Shown one piece after another: positions 43,589 through 54,840 of a DNA stretch of 64,000 nucleotides. Positions within the stretch are counted from its first letter, which is position 1; every line of letters starts with the position of its first letter. The stretch covers positions 70,792,001 through 70,856,000 of the forward strand of contig CM065817.1 in NCBI GenBank assembly GCA_033398695.1, in the 5' to 3' direction. This DNA is from Orobanche coerulescens. Lineage: Eukaryota; Streptophyta; Magnoliopsida; Lamiales; Orobanchaceae. Under the pieces are notes generated by a model. That model saw only the letters and a program-made list of their open reading frames with translations, did no database searches and was not told where the DNA came from. A program made the position numbers and the translations under genes.

Positions 43589-45141
43589 GGCTCTTCATTC
43601 TTGCTTGTTTGTTTTAGATTTTTGTCTTGTAGTTTTGTAGTTTTCTCTTTGTAGCATTTTGGTCTTCGAGCGACCATGTATTTTGATCCTTCAAGCAATG
43701 AAATGGATGTTTGAATTTCTGACTTATCACTTGAATGATTGTTATTTTTGAGTCTTTGTTTGACTTTGTACAAATGTGTGAGGAGAGATCGTTGCGAGGG
43801 TAGTTCCAAATGAATTGATAAACTCACCGACGCTGAGACTCCTCGAGGGAAACCGTATTTCGGTCGCGACCCTGAGAGGGCTGAGAGGTAGATTGCATTT
43901 TTGGGTTGAAACTTGCATTTGCGTAGGAGTTGTGTTAACTTTGTTGTATTGATGTAGGATCCGTCGCACAGATCCATCTTGCCCGCCGATGGTGTTGGAT
44001 TTTTTAGCCAGCCGATCTCCTCACCAGTCCTGCGACATCCCGCAATACGTCAACAAGGCCGCTTCTGCTCTACCGAAGGCCTGGACGACCGATCTAGATG
44101 CGATCGCTCGTCAGCGATCGGGGAGTACGATGCAGGCTGTTCTCGCCCTTTCTCTCCAGACGGCGACCATGGCTGTCCAGGCTGCTCAGGAGTTTGAGGG
44201 GCGACCTTCCACTATTCGCCTGCAGGCGGATCTCGAGGCGGCTCGGAAAGAGAACGCCGAGTTTGCCGATAAGATCGTGGCGATGGAGAAGGACTCTTTG
44301 GAGGCAGCCAAGCGGGCGAGCCACGAGCTTGAGCTGGCGAAGAAGGAAACCGAGTTGTCTCGTTTGGCGGTTGACCGATTCCGGGATAGGATGATGAATG
44401 CCGTCCGGGCAGAGAAGGTTGCTGAGGATGAGGCCGCTCGTCAGAAGGAGACGATCGCTCGGTTGACTAGCGAGCTAGCGGAGTCGAGGGAGAAGGTTGC
44501 TGCGAAGGAGGCCGAGCTCCAAGGGTCGCAACAGGCGATGGCGGAGCTGAAAAGAGAGGTAGAGGCGACCAAGGCTGATCCCTTTCAAAACTTGGAGTTT
44601 GTCAGCGAGTTCGCCTATTATATGGCGTTCGCCGACTCGATCCGAGCAGCTAAGAAAGGAGATTTGGAGGTCGGGCCCCTTGCTAAGAACTTCAAGGCCT
44701 ATGCGTTGGAGCATCCTCTCCATCCTGTTTTCTTCTTGCCGATTTTGGATCTCTCGGAGCTTGGCGTGGATCTGAGTTGGTATCCAACTCCGGCGAACAT
44801 CGTTCATCCTGACGATCCGGAGGACGGGGAGGTCGCTCCGAAAACTGGGGAAGGACCACAGGTCGAGCCGACGGCTGAAGGCGAAGGCCATGCGGAGGCT
44901 TGAGGCTCTTCATTCTTGCTTGTTTGTTTTAGATTTTTGTCTTGTAGTTTTGTAGTTTTCTCTTTGTAGCATTTTGGTCTTCGGGCGACCATGTATTTTG
45001 ATCCTTCAAGCAATGAAATGGATGTTTGAATTTCTGACTTATCACTTGAATGATTGTTATTTTTGAGTCTTTGTTTGACTTTGTACAAATGTGTGAGGAG
45101 AGATCGTTGCGAGGGTAGTTCCAAATGAATTGATAAACTCA
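42516..45141 (+). repeat. 1.3-kb tandem duplication of the extra gene's 3' end
   Basis: Units 42516-43826 and 43827-45141 are about 99% alike. Each contains the end of exon 3, the third intron, the last exon and the 3' flank up to TGATAAACTCA. The second unit is 4 bp longer because of a difference near 44134. Confidence 0.95.
43958..44903 (+). CDS. intact duplicate of the extra gene's last exon (coiled-coil protein)
   Basis: From the acceptor GATGTAG at 43957 the frame is open to TGA 44901-44903. An internal ATG at 43989 would give 304 residues. The sequence has MVLDFLASRSPHQSCDIPQ, then about 130 residues of heptad-rich coiled coil (LEAARKENAEFADKIVAMEK; KETIARLTSELAESREK). A conserved-looking globular part FVSEFAYYMAFADSIRAAKK and an acidic tail rich in E, G and P follow. 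The first copy (42647-43588) carries a frameshift before the coiled coil, so only this copy could encode it intact. It is duplicated together with its splice acceptor, so it could be spliced to upstream exons in place of copy 1. Confidence 0.65.
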
Positions 45142-46130
45142 TAAAGATAACTTTTACAACAAATTCGATCACTGCACAACATCTGAAAAATGACGATCTC
45201 CGTATGTGGTTGAATAGGGACGATCGTCGTATGGGTAGTCCGCACTCTTCCCCCTTGTTTTTATTCACTTAGTGGAAGTAAGGGGAAGAAAATAATTCAT
45301 TGAGTGAGCGGTCTTCAACTTTGTCGAATCCTCGAGGACGGTCGTCCGTCTTGAGGAACCGTGCACGATTGCGGAGTTCAATGGACCGACTCCCTGATCA
45401 TGTCTTGATGCGCGAAGACATTGAGTGTCTCGTGACTCACTTTATTATGAGGGTCCTCTGTTAGGCTGCGCCTCGCCTCGTATTTAAACGAAGGGCGTGC
45501 GGTCTCGGTCTAGAGGAGTCCTTGCGCGGGGCAGTGTCGGATGATTCAACTCCACGCCCACAGCTTGTTTAGCTCTGCTTCCACCTCGGCCCACCATGAA
45601 GATGGCGAACCTCGACGGTGTACGTTGAGATGGGGGTTGTGGCACGTCGCATTGTCCGGGTTCACCACGTTAAATGATGAACCTTTGAGGGCAAGCGATC
45701 GTGTCCACTGATTAATTTTGGAGGGCCCTCAGACTACGCCGGCCTTGTATTTAAACGAAGGGCGGGCGATCTTGGCCCAAAGGGACCTTGCATGGCCTAA
45801 GCAGTCGGTTCCATCGACCACCAGGACCATGGCTGCACTCTTCCACCCTGGATCGTCATGTAAATGCCGACCTTCGACGGTGTACGTTGTGCGGGGGAGG
45901 CGATCTCGTGCCTTAGTCCATCATGTTAGATGGTGAACTGTAGATGGCGAGCGAGTCCTCCAGTTTGTTAAATAAGGGGGGAGATCGGGGAGACTTCCGA
46001 GGTCCCCTTCTCTTGATTGAAGCATGTAGAGACGGTCACCGAGGTTGATCCAGGGTTCGGCTCGTATGAGCTTCCTAACCTATTTTTTGTTCGACTCGGA
46101 CGATCGTATAGAGATTGGTAGGGGCTTCGG
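45142..46130. repeat. non-coding spacer with a two-copy ~260-bp repeat
   Basis: Two diverged units start near 45478 and 45747, each with TATTTAAACGAAGGGCG and later CGACGGTGTACGTTG (about 45614 and 45876). No protein domain is seen. In a normal Tat element pol would lie in this position. Confidence 0.65.
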
Positions 46131-47657
46131 CTAAGCCAATAAGCTGTCCAACTTGCCCTCCTCGAACAATCTCCAGAGCTGTTTGAGGAGGTCGCGGCAT
46201 TGGTTGGTGCTGCGGTCGGGACTCTTATGGTAGGCACAATATTGATTGTTGTCCAGGTGACCGTGGTCCCTTATTGCCTTTGGCTTTTTGAGCTTTTCGT
46301 GCCCCTTGATGGCATAGAAAATATGTGCCGGAGTTCGGTTGAACGTATGGAGGAGATGGGCTTCCATGTCCTCGAAGGCCTTGAGATCTCCGGGTCGCTT
46401 GGCGATCGCCTTCTTTACTTTGGCGATCGCTATCTTCTGGACAGGAGGTGGCGTTTTCTCGCCTAGGTGGAGGGTGAGTAGCCTTTGCCTGGCCAGAAAG
46501 TTGGCAGCCTTAGCGCGGAAGATCGCGTAGGTTGGGGGGATATCCTTGGTGAGATGTCTAAACATGGGAGAATGACCGTAGAATCCCCCCATGACCGAAA
46601 AGAGAGCGAGCTCGTCACTGACGGGTTCGCCGGTGAGGATGATTTCGTCTGCTCGGTCAATGTAATCTGCGTCGGTTTTGTCTTTCCCCTGCCTGATTTT
46701 CATCACGCGGTGGGGGCCTTCTGGCCTGGCGACCTTGTTGGCGAAGTATGACGTGAAGTCATTCGCCAGTTTCTTAAAGGAAGTGATTGATCGTGGTGGT
46801 AGTGAGGCGTACCACCTATGGGCCAGCTCGCCCAATGTTAACGGGAAGATCCAGCACTTGGTTGCATCAGATGTCCCACACCAGTCATGTAGATTCGGAA
46901 TTTACTCAGGTGGGTTTCGGGGTCCGATCTCCCCTCATACAGAGGTGTTTTGGGAGGAGCGATCGTTGGTTGTATGGGGGCAAGCTCGATGTGGACCGCG
47001 AGTGGCTCGGTCGGCCCGGTGATCTTTGCCGGCGCGCTTGCCCGGTGTCCAAGAGTGCTTTCATCTCGTCGAGCCGGGCGTTAGAGTAGCGCCATCGCCG
47101 TGGCACTGCCGCTGCGGCTCGGCGCTCGGAGCGGTGCCGAGGCGATTGAGTACCGATCCCCAGCGATCGGGACGGAAGTCGGATGGCCGACTGCGTTCGG
47201 CCGTGAGGTGGGTAGGCCGAACTCGGGTGACGGATTCGATTCCGCCTTTTCGTGGTTGGAAACAGAATGCCCTGGCCGCCGGGATGGGTCGCGCCTCAAG
47301 CGATTGAATACGGATCCGTCCGGTCGCACGAGAGCCTTTTTCGCGAGTGGGGCTTTCGGCGATCGCCGCTCGATGGCAGTTGAATTTCCGTTTTCCCATG
47401 CGGCGAACGATCGAGTGAGTTATCGCGGGCGACGCGCATGCTCTCCGTCGCTCCTCTAGGATGGCCATAGCCTCCTCGATCTGTTCCTCGGTTTGGAACT
47501 GATCGAGTGAGAGGTTGGGGCCATCTCTCGGGTGCGGGATCGAGAGTCTCGCGTTGCTGCGGCTTCCCCCTGTCGTCGGCTGGGGTTCGGATTGAGCTGG
47601 GATATAGTGTCCGGCCGTTCGGAGAGCGGCTCTCTTCGATGTACCGGCGGATGTCAT
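46131..47657 (-). pseudogene. Tat-like gag
   Basis: The start is ATG at 47657 (MTSAGTSKRAALRTAGHYIP). The N-terminal part is poorly conserved. After frameshifts (about 47060 and 46850) the capsid-like core appears, with HRWYASLPPRSITSFKKLAN, a KIRQGKDKTDADYIDR segment and MGGFYGHSPMFRHLTKDIPP. A degenerate zinc motif YCAYHKSPDRSTNQC follows, then LLKQLWRLFEEGKLDSLLA. These are hallmarks of Tat/Retand-type Gag. Pol does not follow. Confidence 0.82.
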
Positions 47658-47765
47658 GATTCTGAAGGTTTTCTTTGAAGCGCAGTGAGTGTCACTTCAA
47701 GTATATGCCCCGAGAACAGTGAGTGTTCTTCGGGACGGCAGGAATAAAAATTTGAGGGATCGTCT

Positions 47766-47783
47766 CCTTCTTCTAGCGCCAAT
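47766..47783 (-). other. primer-binding site of the Tat-like element
   Basis: The minus strand reads ATTGGCGCTAGAAGAAGG immediately inside the LTR, the form seen in many Tat-lineage elements. Confidence 0.8.
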
Positions 47784-48902
47784 TGTTGCTATCCAAATAT
47801 TATCCGGAGATAGATATTGCTGGAATGGATGGATAGAAAACAAATGCGAGAACACTTCCGTGAGAAAGATAAATAACACAAGATTTGCCGGGGTTGTTAG
47901 TCCCGGGCTTGAATGCTCTCGCGAGATATTATTAATACTAATATTCGGGGATACAAGTACTAATGTAAGAATACAATTACAATAAGTGTAAAGATTCTTG
48001 TTATCTTAGCTAGTGAGCGTGTAGATTGCCGGAAGAACCAGATGTGATGCTCTGTGAGTTCTTGTAACAAAGGAGGTGAACAGTCGCGGCGGTGAGAGAT
48101 CGACAGTCTCTCACGGCGAGTATTAGCTGGAAGATTGAGCTCCTGGGCTTATGAATCTCTTGGAATCTGTCTTGTGGAGACTTCCGGCCTCTGCCGATCG
48201 TCTTCTGGATGAGGGATTCGGAGAGAGAAGTCCTGAGATGGATTCCGGCGAGACAACAGGGAGCTTGATGGTATGTGTGCTCTTCTGTATTTCCGTGAAT
48301 GAATTCGGAATATAAGTGAATGAGTTCTGAACCTTTTTCCAGTAGGAGGAGGTTCTCTATTTATAGGACTTGGATACGCCGGGTGATCGCCTTTTCTGTA
48401 TTATAATAATCGGGCGATCGTCTTTTAGCACATGGGCTTGTTCCCTTAAAGACCGCTGCTTCTGGCAAACCAGACGGTCCAATGGGGAGCTGCACGCGCG
48501 TCCCGAGTTATCACACAGCGGTCCCACTTCGTAACTTTCGGCGCGCCTGTCGGTAGGTGAGGTAGGTGACAGGCTGTGGTCAAAGGTCTTGTCTGTCAGC
48601 AAAGAACTTGTCTGTCAGCGCCTTTTGTGGATCTGCATGTGGGTGCTGTTCTGAGGTCCAGTCTTCGATGACTTTGACGGGCGATCATCTCTGTTCGGGG
48701 CGTAGGTCGATTGTACTTAGCCGGACACTAGAGTCGATCGCCAGATACCAAAGGGCGATCGTCTTGGGAGTCGATCGCTAGGTACCTGATGGTGGTCTGG
48801 TTTCTTCGATTAGGCGAGCTAGCCATAGTTTGACTGGAGTTGACTTGGTCGCTCGGCCTCATAGTCGATCGCCTGTCGGGATGAATAAATCTTGACACAA
48901 CA
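47784..48902 (-). repeat. 5' LTR of the Tat-like element
   Basis: It is 1119 bp and on the minus strand contains a CGATCG-rich region (about 48380-48870), a TATA box TATAAATAG (48358-48366) and leader sequence. Confidence 0.9.
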
Positions 48903-48907
48903 ACGTA

Positions 48908-48975
48908 ATAGTCATTCACACTATATAAAAATAAAAGAGTAATTGAAATATCACTTTCATGATATTTTTATAACA
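48908..48975 (-). repeat. second part of the old copia LTR
   Basis: It completes the LTR begun at 39157 and ends TTTTATAACA. Confidence 0.75.
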
Positions 48976-50102
48976 TTCCCCCTTGAATGACTATTTACAT
49001 AAATATTTGCTGAACTAGTTTGAAGAAAAACCCAATGGGAGAAAAACTTTTAAATTGTTTGTACTGGAGCTTGTGCCAATCATATCATGTTGCATCATAA
49101 TGTTGCTAGAAAATCCCTGTGGGATAAAACTTCAGCAATCGGTGATCTCGTAAATTTGCTCCCACTTATCTCGATAGTTATTGTATGAATATTCTTGTGC
49201 CGTCTCAGTAAAACCTCGTGGGAGAAAAACTGAGTGAATTTGTCATGTATATCATTCGTTGTTTGAGTATCCACGTGTTGCCTCATTAAAACCTTGTCAA
49301 GAAAACCTAGTGGGAAAAACTTGATCGAAGGAAAAAGAGTACAACTACTCCTTCTATTTTCAAGCTTTGAGGAATAATCTTGATCTTTGTAGTGTTCCTC
49401 ATCATGCCATGAATATGCCTCGTTAAAACCTTATTAACCCAATGGGAAAAATCCTAATTAAGGGAAAAGAGCACATTATTCATACTAATACGTCATTCCA
49501 GTTGCCTCGTTAAAAACCTTGCTAGGAAAACCCAATGGGATAAAACCTCAGTCAAGGGAAAAAGAGTGCAATGCGTATTTTATACAAATATACCCCAGGC
49601 ATTTCAATGATCCTCCAAGGATTAGTATGAGTATCATCTTCAATGCAATTTGTAATATCGAACTCATATTCTTTGCAATATATTCCAAATCTCTTTTGGA
49701 AATTTCATATTAGTTGTGATTAAACTGCCTCGTTAAAAACCTTACTGGAAAAACCCGGTGGGATAAAACCTCAGTCAAGGAAATGAGTACAGCAAATAAT
49801 TTTCTTTCACAACACCTTATTTTGAGTGACTGCACGCACTGATAATATATTTAAAATCTCTTGAGGAGTCATTTTCAATAAGCCCATATATTTCATTTTA
49901 TTATAAGGGCATATATTTCAATTCCTCATTTTCACAAATCATGGATTTTAATATCCTCATTTCCAATATCCATATTTCACAGTCATGGATATCCTCATAT
50001 CATTTATTGATATCCTCTTTCCAATTATTGATATCCTCATTTCATTCATAGCGCTATATTGTGTCGACACTTTTCAATAATTATTTCCCCATGGCAACAT
50101 AA
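48976..50102 (-). repeat. 3' internal tail of the old copia: degenerate 'CCTCGTTAAAAACC' repeats
   Basis: At least six diverged ~70-100 bp units carry GCCTC(G/A)TTAAAACCTT, AAAACCCAATGGGA and a AAAACCTCAGTCAAGGG block (about 49012, 49100, 49200, 49276, 49410, 49503 and 49728). Such sequence is common between the RNase H end and the 3' LTR of plant copia elements. No coding sequence remains. The element is cut at 50103 by the next copia. Confidence 0.65.
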
Positions 50103-52075
50103 TGTTAGGAGTATGCCCTCGAATGCCACTCAGAGGATATTGAGTGAGGGCATTGTACTTGTTATTATGTAAATCATCAATATAAGGCAATGGATGTTTC
50201 TTTATTTACTGGTAGTTACTGGCATTCCTAACTCGTAAATATACATGTAGAAACTAGTTCGTGTATTTGAGAGCAAAACGTTCCACTCCTTATTGGATAA
50301 GGAGGTCGGCACTGGAAAGGTTTATAGCTCAAATACTTAATCGTTCGCAAGTCGATGAAACTTAATTGGGTGTTAAGTTTATGTAAAGACTTGTATGACG
50401 TGTTCTTTGACAAGGAGAGTGCCTATCGAACACTAATGGTTAGTGGGAGCACACGTTATAGGTATGCTGATTAGATTAGTATACTCGAACCGACTCACCC
50501 TCGATTCGTCACACGGATTTCACTCCGGGACAGTCAATGACGGAATTGAAAGGTTGTGATAGGTATTCGTGAACCTTCGACTTGAGGATTTAGTAGGGAT
50601 GTACTTGTGACGTCAAGATTTTCATTAGAGTAGTTCGACCCTGTAAACCGGAAGGCGGGGGTCAACCTCGACGTGCATCTTGACGGGCAAGTAGCAGGTC
50701 CTACTGAATACCAAGATAGAATTCTTTCTCCCGTTAGTGATCGAGTTATATGTCCTCTGCGGTTACTGGCAGATGAGATCATAAGTCTTTGGCCAAAGCA
50801 TTGGAGATAGCTGTATTAGATACACGAGAGCTCGATGATCTCGATTTGCATTAACGCATGCATAGCGTCAAGTGCAGATGGGGTTTGACTGACCGTGACC
50901 CTATAACTTGATCGGGAAATTTGAAAGAAGGGTTTATACGTATACTGGTATTCACGACAGAATGGTTCTTGAATGATCCAAATCATTCGTTCTCAGTTGG
51001 GGTACAGTGTAGGCCGCCAGGCTGGCTAGGTGGTGCTACTGCTCTTTGGTTCCTCCCATTGCTGACTGAGACGGACCTACCGAGTCGCGCAATAGGATTG
51101 ACGACGGAATGAATAAAGCTAATTCTCTCATTATGAATATTAGATATTGGATATCTAATTTTGGAACATTGGATGTTTAAATCGATTTATTGGATAAATT
51201 GATTTACGGCCTAATGAATTAAATAAATTACTGGGTTATTAATTTAATTCATGTATATAATTATTTATTGGAGAAATTAACTATATTATTTTGTATTTGA
51301 TATGTTTAATTAATTGGATTAATTAATCGATATAAATACATCGATACGGAATTGGAGTTTATCTGTTTAGACCCTCGGGAGTCCGAAATGAACCGAACTC
51401 GTCCGATTTCTAGCATGGGCCGCCCCCCACATTCCACCCACCTTCCTTGTGGACTCTTGTTCCATTCTTTAATGGATTATGATATATGGTGGAGTTAGAT
51501 TCCCACATGTATGAGTTGTTGGTAGTGGTGGGGAGTTGAATAAATGAAGATGATGACAATCACCTCATTTTACTTTGCTTCCAACGTGAGTATAGAGAGA
51601 GAGAGATAGACTTTGAGTTTAACACTTATCTTCATCTTCTTCATTCACTTCTTCTTCATTTTTCTTGGAGAAAAATTGAGAGAAAATCATTGAGAGATAT
51701 ATTATACACTTAGAGTGTAGTAATAAAAGCTTCATCACTTGATTCTAGTCGTAACCTTAGAGGTTAATCAAGTGTTGTTATTCCGGTCGTTTTTCCGACG
51801 CGTGGCAAGTAGAGATGTTGTGCTTTCGGCGTTGGATCGTTCAAGGACTTGGAGCGGATTGAACTCGTAGAGATCAAACTAAATCTTGGGGAATAGCTCA
51901 AGAGAAGGTTACCATTTAATCAACGGACTTCGAGGGTTAGTTTCTTACGACTCTTGTTTTTCGTTTATATATTCGTATATACGTAGCTCGATCGATCCTC
52001 GTAAGGATTCGGATCGAATTAATTTTCGTTTTACCGCTTCCGCTGGACCTTCGTTTTAGGCACTGAATCCCAACA
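50103..52075 (+). repeat. 5' LTR of a second copia of the same family
   Basis: It starts TGTTAGGAGTATGCCCTCG and ends AATCCCAACA. It is clearly related to the LTRs at 3770 and 11247 in the other orientation, but more diverged. The five bases before it are CATAA; the other end of the element is not in the window. Confidence 0.9.
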
Positions 52076-52076
52076 G

Positions 52077-52088
52077 TGGTATCGGAGC
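52077..52088 (+). other. primer-binding site, tRNA-Met type
   Basis: TGGTATCGGAGC follows the LTR after one base, identical to the site at 11234-11245. Confidence 0.88.
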
Positions 52089-53746
52089 GTAGGTCTTGCG
52101 ATCGTATATACGATATTAGCATTTGGAATGCTTGATTAGATGGTGAATGATTTGGAATCATTTTAGTCATAATCGTGGTATATGTTTTTACGTTCGTTGT
52201 AGTTATATTTTTCGTAAGTTTATGTCTAAATATAAATCTTAATTTCTTGGAAATATGATTTATATTGAAGATATGAATGTTGGAGAATATAGATATTGGA
52301 TATCCGGTCGAAAAACATGCCCCGAAATGCCGTTGGACGATCCGGGAGGGGTCCGGGAGCAGGGGGCCGCGACCTGTGGTCGCAGCCCAGGCAGACATCA
52401 GATCGGGGCCGCGCCCAGCTACGGAGCCGCGCCCGTGGCAGCTGGCAGCCGCTGGCCGGCAGCTGCCGAGCGTGACTCGGCCATGCCAGGCCTGTCTGCC
52501 GGCATGCTGCCGAGGGTTACTCGGCCATGGCAGGCCATTTTTGCCCCGGCTCGATTTTTTCGTGTATTCTTGAAAATTAATCTCCTACATGTTAAATTGG
52601 AATTAATATGATTAAAATGATTTATGATATTTCATTTTATAAGGGAAATTTGATTAATTGGAATATTTGTGATCGACCGAATTATTTTGAACATTTTCAT
52701 ATTACCGATTGTGTGAATCGATTTGATCGGTTCATATTGTTTATTGGATCAATGTATCTCTACGTTTTCCATTTATTTAGTATTTATTGGATGAATGCTT
52801 TTGAATGGTGATGTGGTTCGTGGACTTAGTTTTTGAATTGTTCGTTTTATTCGATTGGGTTGTAAATGCCGTTTTGAGCCTATTTATTTTACTAGAAAAA
52901 TTTGTATCTATGATGCAATTTTCAATGTAAAACTTTTTATGTAATGAGGAAGACCGGAGGAAGATCCATTTCGAGAAGACGAAGATTCAAGACGAAGACT
53001 TGTAATTAGATTACGGAGTTTTTGTTTTCTAGGAACGGTCCATGAACCACATGTTGGTAGCAACTAGGTTGTGAATGGTTGTTTCATGTTGTATGAATGC
53101 CACAAACGCGCTTAAATGATTAATGTGCAAAGTGTAACGTTAATCGCGATAATTCTCCCACAACAAATTATTAAGTTTATAAGGTTTCAAGGTTTTCCTT
53201 CCCTCCATCGAGTTTTCGGGAAATTGAAATCCAAACTGGATGTGCTATGCTTCTGAGTTATCGGGGTAGTCGTTCGGGGAGGACGGATAAATTACCGGGA
53301 GTGCATTGGATGCCTTCGGTTGGAGCAAATTTTATCCCTAGAAACCTGATAGGTTGCCGGATAAGATTCAATTGTGAAACTGATTTGCGTCGATGGTATA
53401 AACTTAACTTGTTCACGAACCATAGAAACCGTATAGGTTGAGGGGAGTGAACAAGGGGAAAAAGAAGATCGAATCATACATTAGATGGGTAGGTGTTGGA
53501 CACCACTTTATGAAAATTAATAGACTAGAAACTCGTCTTGCCCTCTATTAAGATTTATAAAGAACTCGATCACCACTATGAAGTAGAGCGACGATACTTC
53601 CGGATTTCACATGGGAGTGTGTTATTCCGATAAAAATAGTGGGAGCTGGGTAAAAAGAATAGAAAAGACCTTAATTCTATACTCGGAACATAATTGAATG
53701 AGTCACTAATTAATCTATCGTACTTAATGCAGACTCAAATCTCAAT
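52089..53746 (+). other. 5' leader of the second copia
   Basis: No gene is seen. A GC-rich island (about 52310-52550) contains CCGAGCGTGACTCGG (52466-52480) and CCGAGGGTTACTCGG (52510-52524), each able to form a 5-bp stem. Short frames across the island are compositional. Confidence 0.6.
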
Positions 53747-53951
53747 ATGACAATGAATCCACTCGCAATTCTGCTCGAAAAGAACACCTTAATGGGACCT
53801 AACTTTGTGGATTGGCTCCGCAATCTGATGATTGTCCTCAGTATAGAGGCACTGGGATACGTCTTGGAGACGGACATTCCGGCGCCTCCTGTGCGGACCA
53901 GAGCCAATCAGGAAGATATTGAAAACCACGAAAAGTGGGTTAAGAATGACG
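53747..53951 (+). pseudogene. second copia gag, N-terminal fragment
   Basis: ATG at 53747 starts MTMNPLAILLEKNTLMGPNF, then VDWLRNLMIVLSIEALGYVL and EDIENHEKWVKND, a DUF4219/UBN2-type copia Gag N-terminus. Similarity to the sibling gag stops near 53951, where a gypsy LTR fragment begins. The rest of the element is missing. Confidence 0.82.
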
Positions 53952-54840
53952 TGATTGTTCTTAGAGTTTCTCCGTTTGGATGAGTCTCGATGATGCTTTT
54001 AAGTAATTTCATCTTCAGTTATATTTTATCGCATGTGTATTCGATTCTCGTTAAACTCGTTCGATTTCGTCATTTTCCTATTTCCATGAGTCCGTATGGT
54101 TGAGTAGAGCATGTTGTGAGTTTCGGATTGTTAATCCGACGTCGTATCGTGAATTTTAGGACGTTTGGGCCGTTATTATAATTTCCAGTTTAGGGAATTT
54201 GTTCCTTGTTCGATTTTGGTTGTGTACTTCGAACCGTTTCGGATTATTGGATATTGTTTTTCGTTGCATGTAATTTCCTCGGACTGTCGGGTCGGCATAT
54301 TGTGTTTTGGATATTGTCTTTGTCGATTATGGTAGCGTCGTCTTATGTCCAGAGCTGTCTGTCAGGACCTGTGCAAAACGGCGCAAGACCCGTGGCATTC
54401 TGGGCCGTGTCTGTGCGCCATGTCGCACAGGGGGTCGATCACTGTCCGAGAAACGGCGCAAGACCCGCGGCATTCTGCGCCGGGTCTGTGCGCCGTGTTG
54501 CCCAGTGGTGCCCGCTGCCTTGCGAAACGGCACAAGACTCGCGGCATTTTGCGCCGTGTCTGTGCGCCGTGTCGCACAGGGGTCACCCGCTGACCAGAAA
54601 TACGGCGCTGAACACGGCGCTATTTGGACTGTTTGTTGCGCCGTGTTCTGTCCAGTATATAATGGACAGACGGGTGTTTTAACCCCATTTCTTCATTTCT
54701 CTCCCGTTTCTCCACTCTCTCCTCGCGACTTTGGGCGATTTCAACGAGATATTGCATTCTAGCATCTTATAACTCGGAATTGGACATTCTAACACGAATC
54801 AATCATCTTTCTTCCACCATTCCATCGTTGAATTGAGGTA
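53952..54840 (+). repeat. gypsy LTR fragment with tandem repeats and TATA box
   Basis: The first part resembles the LTR at 1337-1770. Then come three or four ~80-bp repeats (54365-54605), TATATAA at 54656-54662 and leader sequence ending near GAATTGAGGTAAT. Neither end is secure. Confidence 0.6.
54365..54605 (+). repeat. ~80-bp tandem repeats with inverted 'CGGCGCA...TGCGCCG' arms
   Basis: Copies begin near 54376, 54451 and 54527. Each has AAACGG(C/A)GCAAGAC, CGGCATT and TGCGCCGTGT with GTCGCACAGGGG. They create overlapping open frames on both strands that are not genes. Confidence 0.85.

Larger units (their letters stand above)
39307..48902 (-). mobile_element. Tat-like Ty3/gypsy element: gag only, with an antisense extra gene
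   Basis: This 9596-bp minus-strand element has LTRs of 1112 and 1119 bp, termini TGTTGC and ACAACA, and flanks GCGTA (39302-39306) and ACGTA (48903-48907) as a probable target duplication. In transcription order: primer site TTGGCGCTAGAAGAAGGA, gag (47657-46131), about 1 kb of non-coding repeats, a plus-strand intron-containing gene (40939-44903) and a polypurine tract. No protease, RT, RNase H or integrase motif could be found, so it is non-autonomous. Extra ORFs between pol and the 3' LTR, including antisense ones, are known from Tat-lineage elements. Confidence 0.88.

Noticed and set aside
54206..54762. Plus-strand frames of 150-158 codons with internal peptide repeats
   Set aside because: The repeats reflect the ~80-bp DNA tandem repeat of an LTR, and equivalent frames exist on the other strand.
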